In this document: positions 46,743 to 57,600 of the stretch, in pieces | Numbering within the stretch: the stretch's first letter is position 1 | How the letters are laid out: each line of letters begins with the position of its first letter | Source of the DNA: CAWDMC01 sp963803295 | GTDB lineage: Bacteria > Acidobacteriota > Terriglobia > UBA7540 | NCBI GenBank assembly: GCA_963803295.1 | Contig: CAWDMC010000025.1 | Span: forward strand, 186,001 to 250,000 | DNA length: 64,000 bases | Direction of reading: 5' to 3' | Made by a program: the position numbers and the translations under genes | Notes under the pieces: model-generated | What the model saw: only the letters and a program-made list of their open reading frames with translations | Databases searched by the model: none | Told to the model about the DNA's origin: nothing

Positions 46743-48515
46743 ATGGGCTGTGTGGACAAAAATCGAGACAACGCGAGCTCCCTCGTGAGCGAAACGCAAG
46801 ACTACAAATCGAAGCGAAACCGGCAAACATGCCGCATCCTGCTTCTCATCTCACTCGGCATATGCGTGCGAGGGCGCCCCGTGTTTCCGCAGACCACAGA
46901 AATTGAGCACAGCCAAGAGCGCCTGCCGGCTTACCAGTCGCCTGGTGTCGCGCGGTCCTCGCGCAAGCTACAGCATCTCGATCTCGGATCCCAGACAACA
47001 CAGGAAGAGCATTACCAGAAGGCGCTGGCAGACTACCAAGCGGGAAACCTCGCGCAGGCCGCCTGGGAGCTGCGAGTGCTCGATTCCGCCGTGGCCCGCA
47101 ACGCCCTCGGTGTGGTTCTGGAAACCATGGGCGACCACCGCGGCGCGCTGGCGGCTTTTCAGCAAGCGTTGACGCTCCAACCAGATTTTGCGGGAGCGGC
47201 GTACAACGCGGCAAAGCTGCTTATGCGGCAGGGCAGATCCTGGGCTGCGATCTCCCAGCTTCAATCTACCCTCGATAAGCATCGAAGCCGCGATGACACC
47301 ACATTCTCGTTGCAAATGCTACTGGTTGAGGCTTACGCCGCGGCTGGGCAACACCAGCGCGCCGAAGAAATCCTCAACACGCTTGTGGCTGAAGAGCCGG
47401 CTTCCGCCGAAGTTCGCTTTTACCGGGCTATGACGTATGCGTCTTTGGACTCGATGGACGTCGCGGTCAGAGAATATCGTGAAGGATTGCGTCTCAAGCC
47501 CCACGACTCGGTGGGATTGATGGGTCTCGCCAAGCTTCTGCTTAAGTTGAAAGAAACTTCTGACGCTACGCTTTACATTCAGGAGTATGTCCGCCTTAAA
47601 CCAAACGATGCCGGAGGATTTTATATTCTGGGATGTGCCTTCCGCGACGCGGGCCGTTCCGAGGAGGCTGTCAAAGCGTTCTCGCAGGCCGCTCAGCTCA
47701 GCCCGCAAGATTACGACATCAGGTACCATCTGGGGAAAGCCCTGTGGCAATCGGGGCAGCTTGAAGCGGCTCTATCCAATTTTGAAGCTGCCAAACAGAT
47801 GAAACCGGAAGAGGTGGAGGTCCGCTCTTCGCTAGTACGCATCCTTTGGTCGTTCGGCCGAAAAGAAGAGGCTCGAGCGGAGACCGCCTCGCTCGAACGT
47901 TTGAGTCAACGCCAACATCAGCGGGACCAGGCATCCTATAGCGTAGCTCGGGGCAATTTGCTTCTGGAGGGGGGCGACCCGACAGGTGCAGCAGAGCTGT
48001 TTCGTGAAGCTCTGAAGTTTGACCCTGAAAGTGCCCGGGCGCGGAATAATCTGGGGCTCGCACTCGCTCGTCTGAATGACCCCCAAGGCGCCAAGCGTGA
48101 ACTCAACAAAGCGATTGCGCTGGATCCGAAGCTGGCGCTCGCTTATAACGCGCTGGGCACCATTTATACGCAAGCCGACCAAGTCTCGGAAGCCGAGGCC
48201 GCCTTTCGAAAAGCCATCCGAGTCGATCCACAATATGCTGAAGCCAAGAATAATCTAGGTGCGCTGTATGCCAAGTTGGGAAGAAGCCTCGAAGCTGTGG
48301 GGCTCTTTCAGGAAGCTGTGGAGGACTCTCCCCAGTACGCGCAGGCTTACCTCAATTGGGGTCTGGTGCTCGCGAGTGAAGGGAATCTCCTTGAATCAAA
48401 GCCGATGCTCGAAAAAGCGCTGCAACTGGCACCGAATCTGGCTCAAGCGCGCCAGGCGTTGGCGATGGTCCAAGAAGGCCTCAAAACACGAAATCAGGTG
48501 TTTAAGCACGAGTAG
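46743..48515 (+). CDS. TPR-repeat protein, secreted or membrane-anchored
   Basis: 590 residues from ATG 46743, placed after the hairpin; earlier in-frame codons overlap the stem. A hydrophobic segment (CRILLLISLGICVRG, about residues 36-50) would act as signal or anchor. About ten tetratricopeptide repeats follow, for example LGVVLETMGDHRGALAAFQQ and LGTIYTQADQVSEAEAAFRK. The most regular ones are in the second half. TPR proteins of this kind scaffold complexes. Genes for Oar-like receptors are often followed by one, which suggests work at the receptor's periplasmic face; the partner is unknown. Confidence 0.8.
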   Translation: MGCVDKNRDNASSLVSETQDYKSKRNRQTCRILLLISLGICVRGRPVFPQTTEIEHSQERLPAYQSPGVARSSRKLQHLDLGSQTTQEEHYQKALADYQAGNLAQAAWELRVLDSAVARNALGVVLETMGDHRGALAAFQQALTLQPDFAGAAYNAAKLLMRQGRSWAAISQLQSTLDKHRSRDDTTFSLQMLLVEAYAAAGQHQRAEEILNTLVAEEPASAEVRFYRAMTYASLDSMDVAVREYREGLRLKPHDSVGLMGLAKLLLKLKETSDATLYIQEYVRLKPNDAGGFYILGCAFRDAGRSEEAVKAFSQAAQLSPQDYDIRYHLGKALWQSGQLEAALSNFEAAKQMKPEEVEVRSSLVRILWSFGRKEEARAETASLERLSQRQHQRDQASYSVARGNLLLEGGDPTGAAELFREALKFDPESARARNNLGLALARLNDPQGAKRELNKAIALDPKLALAYNALGTIYTQADQVSEAEAAFRKAIRVDPQYAEAKNNLGALYAKLGRSLEAVGLFQEAVEDSPQYAQAYLNWGLVLASEGNLLESKPMLEKALQLAPNLAQARQALAMVQEGLKTRNQVFKHE

Positions 48516-48560
48516 GAGAACGCGCTGTCTCACAGCCAGCAGAGTCCCAAGCAAGCGAAT

Positions 48561-51113
48561 ATGGCGGTCGTGAGAAACACTGAAAAGATGATGAACAGAC
48601 GCGATTTCATGGTTCTGACGGCTAAAGGTACGGCTTCGGGTGCCATGTTGCCCGGCTTACAGGCTCCGCCGGGTAATTACGGTTCGGCCAAATCATCTGA
48701 GCCGAGGAACGAATACTTCGAGTTTTCTCCTGATGGCCGGGAATGCCTGATCAAAAGATACGATACACCCGTACCTTGGCTAAACCTGCTTAGCAACAAC
48801 CGGCTTGTAGCATGGGTGGCGCACGATGGCAATATCGTCGAGAGCTGTCTCATCAACAACACGGGTAACCGGCTTACTAATCCGCGATCGGGCTATGTCT
48901 ACATAAGAGATAGAGATAGCGGAGAGTATTTCCTGCTGAACCGCCCGGGAGAGGGCAGCATATGGAACGCCGCCCAGGGCCTCGGTTACACACGCGTCAC
49001 CCATTCTGCTCTGAACCTCAGGGTAACTGCTACTTACTTCGTGCCACGCCAAGACGATGTACTCCTATGGTTGATCTCGATTCGAAACGCCGATTCGAAG
49101 CCGCGCTCCATAGACATTTTCAGTGTTGTCGAGTGGTGCCTCGGAGACGTTAACTACTCCTCAGAACTGCCGGGCGGAGATTTCCATTCTATCTATAACA
49201 ATTTCAAAAAAGTTACTTTCGACGGAAGCATCCTATATGGAAACAATTACTCCTGGGGGATATTAGGCCCGTTTATGGGCCAGAAGCCCTGGCCTTATAC
49301 AGCTTTCTTCACCAGTAGCCTACCACTCAAAGGCTTCGATTGTGACAATACGAGCTTTTATGGACGCCGTATCGACTTCGCCCGGCCCCTTGCCGTGCTT
49401 AAGGGCGAGTGCGCCAGTCAGCCCGCGTTCGGGTTTACGGGATTTCCACTAGGCGTGTTACATAATTCGTTCCAACTTGATGGCCAGGGCGAGCAGAAGC
49501 TTGTGGTAGTGCTCGGTATCGTTCGCGACGTTCACCACGCTGTAGATCTACGCGATGAGTACACCCAGGCCGGGGCAGCGGAGCAATCACTGTCGGAGTT
49601 GCAACAATTCTGGACCGATTTCACCACTCAATCTCTCTGGGTCGACACGCCGGAGAAAGAAATTGACCGGCTCGTCAATATCTGGATCAAGTATCAGCAT
49701 CGTGACTCACTGCTCGAAAACCTCAATACTGGCCGCCTGGGACTTGGCATCTGGGCCCCTGCTTATGGTTATGGTGGCGAGCGCATCTCAGACATACGCG
49801 AGATGGGAAACGTCACGTCGGACCTCGCCCTGATTCGGGACAATCTTCTGGATTATCTTCATGGCGGCCCTCTCTTGCTGGAGAGCGATCTTAAGCTGAA
49901 GTGGCAAGAACCCACGTGCAAGCCGCCCGCTATGCCTTACCCGCACGACGGCCGAGGTTTGTGGCCGTATCCGGTCTGCTGGTATATCAAGGAGACGGGA
50001 GATCTTTCGTTTCTGGATACACCGATTACCAATCGCGGCCAGATTCCGTCCGTTGCCGAAAGCGGAACCTTGAGCCTTTTCGATACGATGAAACATGCCA
50101 TCGAATGGGCGCTCTCAGGTCTAAGCGAGCGTGGCCTGCCGCGGCTAGACCCCGGCTACGGAGACTGGAATGATGCGCTGAATCTAATCAGCCGCGATGG
50201 CCGGGGCGAGTCAATTCTAACGGCGGCCGAGCTCTGCTACATGCTTCGTGAATGTGCAGAGCTCGCCGCAGCCTACGGCAGGCAGGAGGAGGCACAGGAC
50301 TGGACTCGGAAGTATGAGCGCATAAAGACCGCGGTGAATGCTCACGCATGGGACGGTGAGTGGTACATCCGTGCCTTCACGGATGAGGGCCAGCCGGTTG
50401 GCAGTTCCAAGAATGAAGAAGGCAGGATCTATCATAGCGTACAGGCGTACGCAGTCCTCAGCGGAGTCGCCGAGGCCGACCGCGCGGCCAAGTGCCTTGC
50501 CGCAGTGGATCGCCTGCTCATGACGGAATATGGCCCTCGCATCTGCGCCCCGGCTTACACCAAGCCGGTTTATGACATCGGGATTGTGGGCGATTTCGGT
50601 CCCGGATGGCGGGAAAACGGCGGCATCTGGAACCGCACTACGGGGTGGACCGTGATGGCGAATTGCGTCGCTAACCGAGCCCATGAGGCCTTCGAGATGT
50701 ATCGCAAGGCCTCAATTCATCACCCGAGCAAAGATACCGACCGCTTCTGGCTGCCGCCGTACGCTTATCCCGAGTTTCTTGTGGGCGAAGGACCTGCATT
50801 CGGCCGGGCGGAATTCCAATGGTGTATAGGGAAGGCTGGGACCATGTGGCGTGCGTTCACGTATTACATACTTGGGGTCCGGCCTGTGCTTAAAGGTCTC
50901 CTGGTGGATCCGAAAATCCCAAACGGCTGGAAGGGCTTTACAGTAAAGCGCTCATTTCGCAAAGCCCTCTATGAGATTCGCGTGACCAATCCGAACGGAA
51001 GAAACAGCGGCGTCAAATCGCTTGAAATAGACGGCGAGCGCATCTCCGGCAATCTCATACCACCGCACAACGACGGGCGTACACACGAAGTCCGAGTAGT
51101 CCTGGATACATGA
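48561..51113 (+). CDS. GH94-like phosphorylase/hydrolase, Tat-exported
   Basis: 850 residues, intact. NRRDFMVLTAKGTASG near the N-terminus is a twin-arginine-like signal. The N-terminal beta-sandwich has NGNIVES-type strands (VAWVAHDGNIVESCLINNTG) and IWNAAQGLGYTRV. The helical barrel reads GIWAPAYGYGGERISDIREM, then RLDPGYGDWNDALNLISRDG, where Asp of DWND corresponds to the acid of GH94 phosphorylases, and then GGIWNRTTGWTVMANC. GH94 enzymes phosphorolyse cellobiose-type disaccharides and are usually cytoplasmic. Export would remove phosphate supply, so this member may be a hydrolase. Last gene of the receptor cluster; no terminator seen. Confidence 0.85.
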   Translation: MAVVRNTEKMMNRRDFMVLTAKGTASGAMLPGLQAPPGNYGSAKSSEPRNEYFEFSPDGRECLIKRYDTPVPWLNLLSNNRLVAWVAHDGNIVESCLINNTGNRLTNPRSGYVYIRDRDSGEYFLLNRPGEGSIWNAAQGLGYTRVTHSALNLRVTATYFVPRQDDVLLWLISIRNADSKPRSIDIFSVVEWCLGDVNYSSELPGGDFHSIYNNFKKVTFDGSILYGNNYSWGILGPFMGQKPWPYTAFFTSSLPLKGFDCDNTSFYGRRIDFARPLAVLKGECASQPAFGFTGFPLGVLHNSFQLDGQGEQKLVVVLGIVRDVHHAVDLRDEYTQAGAAEQSLSELQQFWTDFTTQSLWVDTPEKEIDRLVNIWIKYQHRDSLLENLNTGRLGLGIWAPAYGYGGERISDIREMGNVTSDLALIRDNLLDYLHGGPLLLESDLKLKWQEPTCKPPAMPYPHDGRGLWPYPVCWYIKETGDLSFLDTPITNRGQIPSVAESGTLSLFDTMKHAIEWALSGLSERGLPRLDPGYGDWNDALNLISRDGRGESILTAAELCYMLRECAELAAAYGRQEEAQDWTRKYERIKTAVNAHAWDGEWYIRAFTDEGQPVGSSKNEEGRIYHSVQAYAVLSGVAEADRAAKCLAAVDRLLMTEYGPRICAPAYTKPVYDIGIVGDFGPGWRENGGIWNRTTGWTVMANCVANRAHEAFEMYRKASIHHPSKDTDRFWLPPYAYPEFLVGEGPAFGRAEFQWCIGKAGTMWRAFTYYILGVRPVLKGLLVDPKIPNGWKGFTVKRSFRKALYEIRVTNPNGRNSGVKSLEIDGERISGNLIPPHNDGRTHEVRVVLDT

Positions 51114-51663
51114 AGAACTCCTTTTGGCATTGAGCTTCTCTTCTCAGAAGTAATTTGCCAAATTGCTAAACCTTAAACTGGAGTCCTTTGCAGGCTTCCG
51201 GGGGATGCCCCGGTTCCCGGTGCTTGATCGTGTACGCCTGGGCGATGAAACAGGCTCACGTTGAGCGCTACTAGGCTAAGCCGAGACGTTCCTCCGCCCC
51301 CGAAAACAGCCTTCGCCGATAAGTCCTGCCTGGTACTGTTTACCCACAAGCTGCGTCGTGGATCCTCGCTCCTGAACTGCCTAGCTAACAATCCAAGTTG
51401 CCGGTTAAACGGCCTAACCGAAGAATTGCACCCCTCTGGCTCCTCCGAAGTCCCCATCTGGGAATTCTGAAGCGCAACACGCCCCGCCTCTTCGAACTGG
51501 CAATAAGTCGGCCACGCCCACAGCGTGCTCGGCGGAATAGAACACTGCGACCGGCGCCATAGATACTCCGGCCAAACGACGGCCCGCTCGGAAACCGCCT
51601 GCTGATTCTGTTGCCACGGATCCCCAACTCCATTTGGGCTTGGTCCGTGTTGATCACCCGCGG
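51114..51663. other. No supported gene; probable transposase debris
   Basis: About 550 bases with only shifted, low-quality frames. The minus-strand ones continue from the integrase remnant at 51664, so this is likely its degraded 3' half. Confidence 0.35.
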
Positions 51664-51939
51664 TTACAGGTGAGAAGGAATCCTCTCGCGGTCGTGGATG
51701 AGGAAGCGGTGTGGTTTCTCTCCTGTTACCACCTCCCGGAATTGCTGAAGAGTCCAGTCCAAAGTGGGATGGGCAGTGATGTTCAAGTGAGCGATGTGGC
51801 GCATGCCCACTTCCATGATCATGAAGACCCACAGGACCCGAAAGCTGGTCGTCACGGTGACGGAAAAATCGCAGCCGAGCAGGGCTTGCGCATGATTGCG
51901 AACAAACGTCACCCAACGCTGAGAGGAAGGGGTAACCAT
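51664..51939 (-). pseudogene. Integrase-core transposase remnant
   Basis: Reads SQRWVTFVRNHAQALLGCDF, then RVLWVFMIMEVGMRHIAHLN, then ITAHPTLDWTLQQFREVV and HRFLIHDRE. The first and second catalytic Asp of an integrase core are in LLGCDF and LIHDR. It lacks the N-terminal HTH and the final Glu part. A scar of a rve-type element. Confidence 0.6.
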
Positions 51940-52176
51940 GGAAAAAGCCAGTTGTTTTCACAATGATCTGGTTTTGGCGAACGAAGCCTGGATCGAGTAG
52001 CAACTCGAGAAATACCGAAATGAACCAGCCTTTAGGGATTGATCACTTCCAGGGCGGGTGCCATAATAGACACGTATCCTGAACGTTTATCCGCCTTCCG
52101 CGAGCGCTTCGATCGGCAAGCGTATCGAGCGGTGATCGCGCTGGGCTCGTCGGTAGCCCACAGCCATGATTCATGA

Positions 52177-52954
52177 CTATTGATGCTCTTCTCGGTCAGC
52201 TTCAAGATCTGCCTCGATGCTCGCGGACTGAACCAGGTGGACTTCGATCTTGTGTTCGTCGAGCGACCGCTGCACCCGGGTCCGCAGCTTGGCATACGGA
52301 AACTCCGGGCAGAACCCTCGCTCGTGGTCATCGTACGTAACCGAGCTGAAACCCCGTCTTCTCGCATAGCCCGCCAGGTACGCCGCAATCTGATGGCAAG
52401 CACTATCAACCCGAGCCCTATACTTTTGGGCCGCATTCTCACGGCGCTGCGCAAAGGGTGGAACCGGGCGCGCCTCAGCCTTGTGATCCTGCGCCCAGCG
52501 TTGCAGCTCCCGCTTGTGCTCGGCCGCCCAGCGCGGAATTTGGTCGGCGTTGTAAACCCACAGCCGCTCATCTTTCGAATTGTACGCAACCAGCAGGCTC
52601 CGCTTTTCCGTCTCTACCACCAGAGTGCTAGATTTCGCGCCGGTCTCGACTGGGCGTGGGAACCAAGCCACCAGCTTGGCCATCGTGGCGGTTCCACGCC
52701 TGTAAAGTGCGCACTCACCCCTGACCGCCTGACCCGCCACAATCTGTTCGACGGAACGCCGTTGCCGACGAAACTGTGCGCCCCCCTTCAATCGGCACGC
52801 CGAGCACGATTGCCTGGCCATCCAGTTCAACTGACCAGGACTGGTTGTGGATCGGAAAGGGAGTGGGGTAGCGATAGTTTGCCACCGTCTTTCTGCTGGT
52901 CCAGACGACGTCGTAGCGAACAGCGCGGTACGTGCGCATGATCGCCTGTTCCAT
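52177..52954 (-). pseudogene. TnpB/Cas12-like RuvC-fold protein fragment, frameshifted
   Basis: About 260 residues when repaired across a run of six C at about 52780-52785. N-terminal part: RYPTPFPIHNQSWSVELDGQ. Then ECALYRRGTATMAKLVAWFP and a possible RuvC-I strand in LVVETEKRSLLVAYNSKDER. A Lys/Arg-rich helix follows, then HQIAAYLAGYARRRGFSSVT with YDDHERGF, and FPYAKLRTRVQRSLDEHKIE. This strand-helix order resembles the RuvC core of TnpB-type proteins. RuvC-I has Glu where Asp is expected, the RuvC-II acid would be Asp of YDD, and the zinc finger and RuvC-III part are missing. Family assignment is tentative. Confidence 0.3.
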
Positions 52955-52959
52955 CGCCG

Positions 52960-53001
52960 CTACCGCAGCTCCTCCAACATCATCTTGCGTAAACGGGTCA
53001 T
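52960..53001 (-). other. 13-codon minicistron with strong ribosome binding site
   Basis: AAAGGAGG then ATG at 53001, encoding MTRLRKMMLEELR and a TAG. The sequence is like the first residues of XerD-type recombinases (M-T-R-L-R-x-x-M-L-E-E-L), so it may be the stump of a recombinase gene. Its stop lies 5 bases before the ATG of the TnpB-like fragment. Confidence 0.4.
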
Positions 53002-53056
53002 AGAGACCTCCTTTCTCTATGACCCACCTTACGTCACCCATCACCTCGCCAGCCAC

Positions 53057-53517
53057 GCCCCACGTGCCACCGTGCCAGAACGCTTTGGGGTAGGTTTTCA
53101 GCAGGGCCGAGGATGACCTACGCTACCGGAAGAACCATCACCAGGACGAGCCCCGGTGGGCCTAAGGGGCCGGAGGCCAACCTAAATCGCAAGGGATGGC
53201 TTGGCGTTGGAGAGGCTTTCTGTGGGACTTTACCAACTGCTGACGATCGCCTTCTCCATGCGGCTTTTTCTCAGCAGCCGTGTTCTTGGTTCTTCGAGCG
53301 CAGGACCCGATGGTCACCACCACGGCCAACCCGAGTGCGGGATGCGATAAACCTCGGGTTCACTCCTTTCGGCGGCACCATTCTTATACAGGGGACGACG
53401 CATCGCTTACAGGACGGGAGCACGCCGATTGCGCGCCAGTTCTGGCCGCCGAGTAACTTCAAATCGGGCTGCGCAAACGCTTCCCGAAGGCTTGCCAGCG
53501 AGTCTGCTAACAGTCTC
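53057..53517. other. No recognisable gene
   Basis: 460 bases. A plus-strand frame at 53113-53628 covers it but has no protein-like pattern and overlaps the DUF481-like remnant. Confidence 0.35.
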
Positions 53518-53990
53518 TTATTCGAACTCGAAAGTGAAGTTGAGGCCTGTCGTCACTGTCACATCGTCTTTTTGCGCCCCGATCAGTTTGCTAATCACTG
53601 CTCCATGTGGGCCTATTGTCGTAATTAGTTAGGCGGTTTGGAGACGTGAGGCTCGTATAAAAATCGGCCACGCCGGCGTTGAGGGCCAGCCATGAATTCA
53701 GCTTGAGGCTGAGTGACGTGGTCGAGTCAAAGCGATATTGCCCTGTTTGTGACAGGTTCGTGAAGAAATTCAAATAGTGATCCAGCCGCAGTTGCGTCAA
53801 ACGTCCACAGCGAACTTCTCTCCCGTCAACAACTCTACGCTCTGAGTGGTCGGAATCGCGAAAACTTCTCGTTGACAAAAGTTGCTCCCGCCAAGAGACT
53901 CAGTTCCATCTGTGGTTTCGACACCAGATCGCGGCCTACACCCTCACCATAGGCTTGGCGTAAGTTCAGGTCCTGGGGCTGTATCGCTCG
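53518..53990 (-). pseudogene. DUF481-like outer-membrane protein remnant
   Basis: Pieces in different frames, in order: LNLRQAYGEGVGRDLVSKPQ, MELSLLAGATFVNEKF, then LRLDHYLNFFTNLSQTGQYR, FDSTTSLSLKLNSWLALNAG, and finally IGAQKDDVTVTTGLNFTFEF followed by TAA at 53518. The alternating beta strands and the closing V-T-V-T-T-G-L-N-F-T-F-E-F match the C-terminal barrel of DUF481 (salt-induced outer-membrane type) proteins. At least two frameshifts. Fragments further upstream to about 54560 may be its N-terminal half but are too scrambled to assign. Confidence 0.5.
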
Positions 53991-54629
53991 AATCAGGTGC
54001 TGGGCGGCATTGCGGCGCCTTACAAGAGCGGAAACTGCCCGTTTGCGAACAGCCCTTGGGATGCGACGTCGTCGTCGCCAACGCATCGACAATCCGGGAT
54101 ATGGGCGGGTGGGGGTAATCGTCGTTGTTACAAGACCTGCCGAGTCCCTGAAGCGCAACTTCGGCGTAGCGGTTGACGACTATATCGCAATGTCGCGTAC
54201 AGTGCATCGCCTGTTCGTAATCGAGGTTGCTGAAGCGTGAGGGATTTGCGCGCGGTTGGCAGCCGAAGCGCTGTTCGTACTTCATTGATAACTCGTTGTG
54301 AATCCAGTCGGGCACGCTTATGGCGAACACTGACTACGAGCAGGAAACGGCTGGCAGAATGGCAGTTACCCGCTATGCTGGACACGCCCGCCTGCCCTAT
54401 GCCGAACTGCTTACGATTGGTCAACTTTGGTGAATCTCCATTGGATCCGCGGAACTGAACGATCGCCTTGCGGTCCGCGTTACCGTCACGCTCAAGGACT
54501 CCAAAGAAAGGCGTCTGGAGGTTGCTCGCGATCGAGTCCGCGTCCTGCAGAGCCGGTCGGAGATCTAGCCGGTCGCAGCACCGCCAAGCGGCCCCGGAAT
54601 CACACTCACGCCGGGGTATACAGCACAAC

Positions 54630-57600
54630 CTACAACGTAAATTTCACTGACACTGCCTGCCTCAAATTGCTGTCCGTGTCCGGTGAGGCAGCCCGATAGC
54701 GCGCCCGGTCCAACATGAACCCGAATCGGTATTCGCCCGGCGCAAGTGAAATCGCCACGCCGCCCGATCCCATCGGTATCGCGAGTGACCGGCATTGAGT
54801 AGAGTCCAGCATCACCATGATTGGCTGGATGCTCTCAAAGCCGCCGTTCAGCTCTTTGAACATCCCAAGGCTCACGTCACCGCCTATCGGTAGCGGTTCG
54901 GGACTCTCGATCAGCAAAAGATCCACTCCCTGCGCGTTCTTGTGTGTGCTGATCGTGAGCCTGTCCACCGTACTAGCAAGGGGTAGGGCCAGCGCAGAAA
55001 TCCAGTCCTCGAACTTCGCCTGTGCCGCGAGAAGTTGAGCGATTATTTTAGCCGGCGGCGCCAGCGAATCGATCGGCGTCAGCGTTCCGCTGAAACTGCC
55101 TATGTGTGCGTTGAAATCATCAAAGCGGCTCGCGATGAAGTCAAAACCGTACGCGTCGATTCCGTCCACAGTCAGAGTTGAGAATGACGCCGCCCCCTGT
55201 GCAGCAAGTGCCAGGCGCCCGGCGCGGAATTCCGCGCGTGTGGCGCTTACGTTCACGTTGCCTACGCGCGCCTGTAGCTCATCATCATAGGCGAATAACT
55301 GCAGCGTGTATGGCGCAACCACTCCGTCCGGCAGCGCCGCGGAAGCAAGCTCGTTCTCCACATTCCCGGTGCGCGTCACGATCCGCAGTTTGCGCTGACC
55401 TTCGTCGATCCACGCCACCAGCGCCAGCGACGACGACACCGTCGTGGTCACAGCAATCGCCACGCCTGCGCGGCTGCCGGCGTTCTCGATTCTCGTGGTG
55501 AGCTGAAATTGTTCCCAGGTGGGTTCGCCAAAGATCGCGAATTCCGGTGTGGCGCTGTTCGGACTCACCGGAGTCATCGCGCCGTTCGCCACCTGCCACG
55601 CGCCGCCTGCTGGTACAAACGCCGTCGCGTCGTCCGTCTCGAATGGCTGACGGTCGATGAACGGGCTTCCCGAGACCCGCATGTTCATGCGAACCTGGGC
55701 GCCAGCGGGCCAGCGCTTCACGCTCGCTGACGGATTGTTGGGATCCACGGGTTCATGCGACAGCACGCGCATCTTCCGCGGCGGAGCTGCTGGTTTGTTG
55801 CAGCCCCCGGGGGCCATGATTATTGCGTCAAATCGCAGCCGGAACGGGTCTGTGGACTGTGCCAGTCGAGTCAAGGCGCGTAAGATCGGATCGGCCGGAT
55901 CAAACCCGATGATCACGTATCCTCGCCCGGGCGGAGGCGGCGCAGTTCCCCGATGCGTTACTACCCAATCACCCGATGACACTGAAACGCGCGCTGGATT
56001 GTTGTTTCCCGCAACCAGCTCCGCCGCCAGAATCCAGTCCAGCCTTTGCTTCTTCTCGTCCGGATCGGTCGCCATCGGCGGTTGGTCCAGCCCCTGCAAA
56101 ATGTCGAACTTCTCGTTGAAGGCGAGTATCGTCGATTCCGTCCGGTATAGTGTTATTCCCGGCGACGGATAAATCGACTCCACATAGGGGTCGATCTCTT
56201 GTCCGATCCTCGGCGCCGCGTTGAGCCCTGGCAGGCCTTTGGTGCGGAAGAAAATGAGCTGCGGCAGCTCCTGCTCAAGTGTGCCGGAATGATCACTATT
56301 TACTGTCACTCGCGTCTTGATCGCGATCTCGTAGTCGTGATTTGGTAACCACGCAAGACGGCCGCCATTGCCCCCGAGCGTCGGGTTCACCGATCCGCAC
56401 TTAATGTTGCCAATCAATCCATCGCGAATCTCGTCCAGCGCTTGGTAGCCCATGGAATTGATCACAATCGAAACCGGCGACCCGGGCGTAACTACCACCG
56501 GCGGACCAACAACCCGCAGCACGATGTGAGTAATACCGTTACCGTCAGAGACCCCCATCAATCCCTGCGGCGCGGTTGACAGTGGGAACGTCTGTTCGTT
56601 CACCAGCTTGAGTCCGCGGAACGACGACATCGTCAGCGAGCGCGATAGGTGCAGCGCGGGCCAATTGATGATGAGCTGCGCATCCAGTGCCGGCTTGTCG
56701 AAGGTCACTACCGCAAACGCGCCTTCGGGAATCGCATCCATTTGTAGGTGCGCTTCGTTGATCCCGGGCTGTGTCGTCGACGCTCGCACCACTGGGGGCG
56801 CAACACTGACCCAGTGCAGCGTGCTATTGCTTTGCGAAAACAGCTGCTTAACCGGCGCCCGCGATCCCAGGCGGAGTCCCTGGAACGTCAGGTTGTGGGT
56901 GGGAGCGCCTTTATCGCCTTTCGGGCAGCATGGCCATCCTGGAAGACTCCGCACCAGGTTCTCGTCATTCTGGAAATTCACCGTGAAGAACAGATACGGC
57001 ATTTCCGCGTTGATAAGAAAATGGCGCGGATCCAACTTCTGCTCCCGTTGGAAGTCCGCATCCCAGCGCATTCCTACGAGCGAGTGAGGCTGGGTGTTGT
57101 TACCCAGATTATCGGTACGGCTCTGAGCCGGATCGAGCAGCGTAGTCCAGGCGTTTGCGTTCGGGCCAAATCGAGGATGCCTCCGGATTCCGAGTTCCAC
57201 CAGTTCGTACACCGTAGACACATCTTCGCTGCCCTGAGTTCCCATCCCTGCCGGCGTGATCTGTCCCCAGATCAGCTTGTCGTCCACCGACGGTTTGAAG
57301 TGCAGCGCGATCGTACTGTCGATTCCTACCGGTACAGCCTGCGCCAGAACGTCTGGCGGCCATGCAGGCGGCGTGAGCCCGGTCACCTGTGTGATGTTGA
57401 ACGTTGCCGTATCGTCCAGAGTCCCGGCCACTAGCGGCGACACCGCAACGGCGATCGTGTCCGACGGTGCCAGTGGATGCGCCGCGGCTTCGATCAACGG
57501 CGTCGAAATCGTGGACATCTGCTCGAGCTGCGGCTGCCCGATCGTACGGTTCCATCGGAAGGTGACGTCCGGCATCCACCATGGAGTACTGATGTGCACC

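Noticed and set aside
51173..52003. 276-codon minus-strand frame
   Set aside because: Composition is that of a shifted frame. The integrase-like residues in this stretch are in another frame.
53113..53628. 171-codon plus-strand frame
   Set aside because: Antisense to the DUF481-like remnant and without a recognisable pattern.
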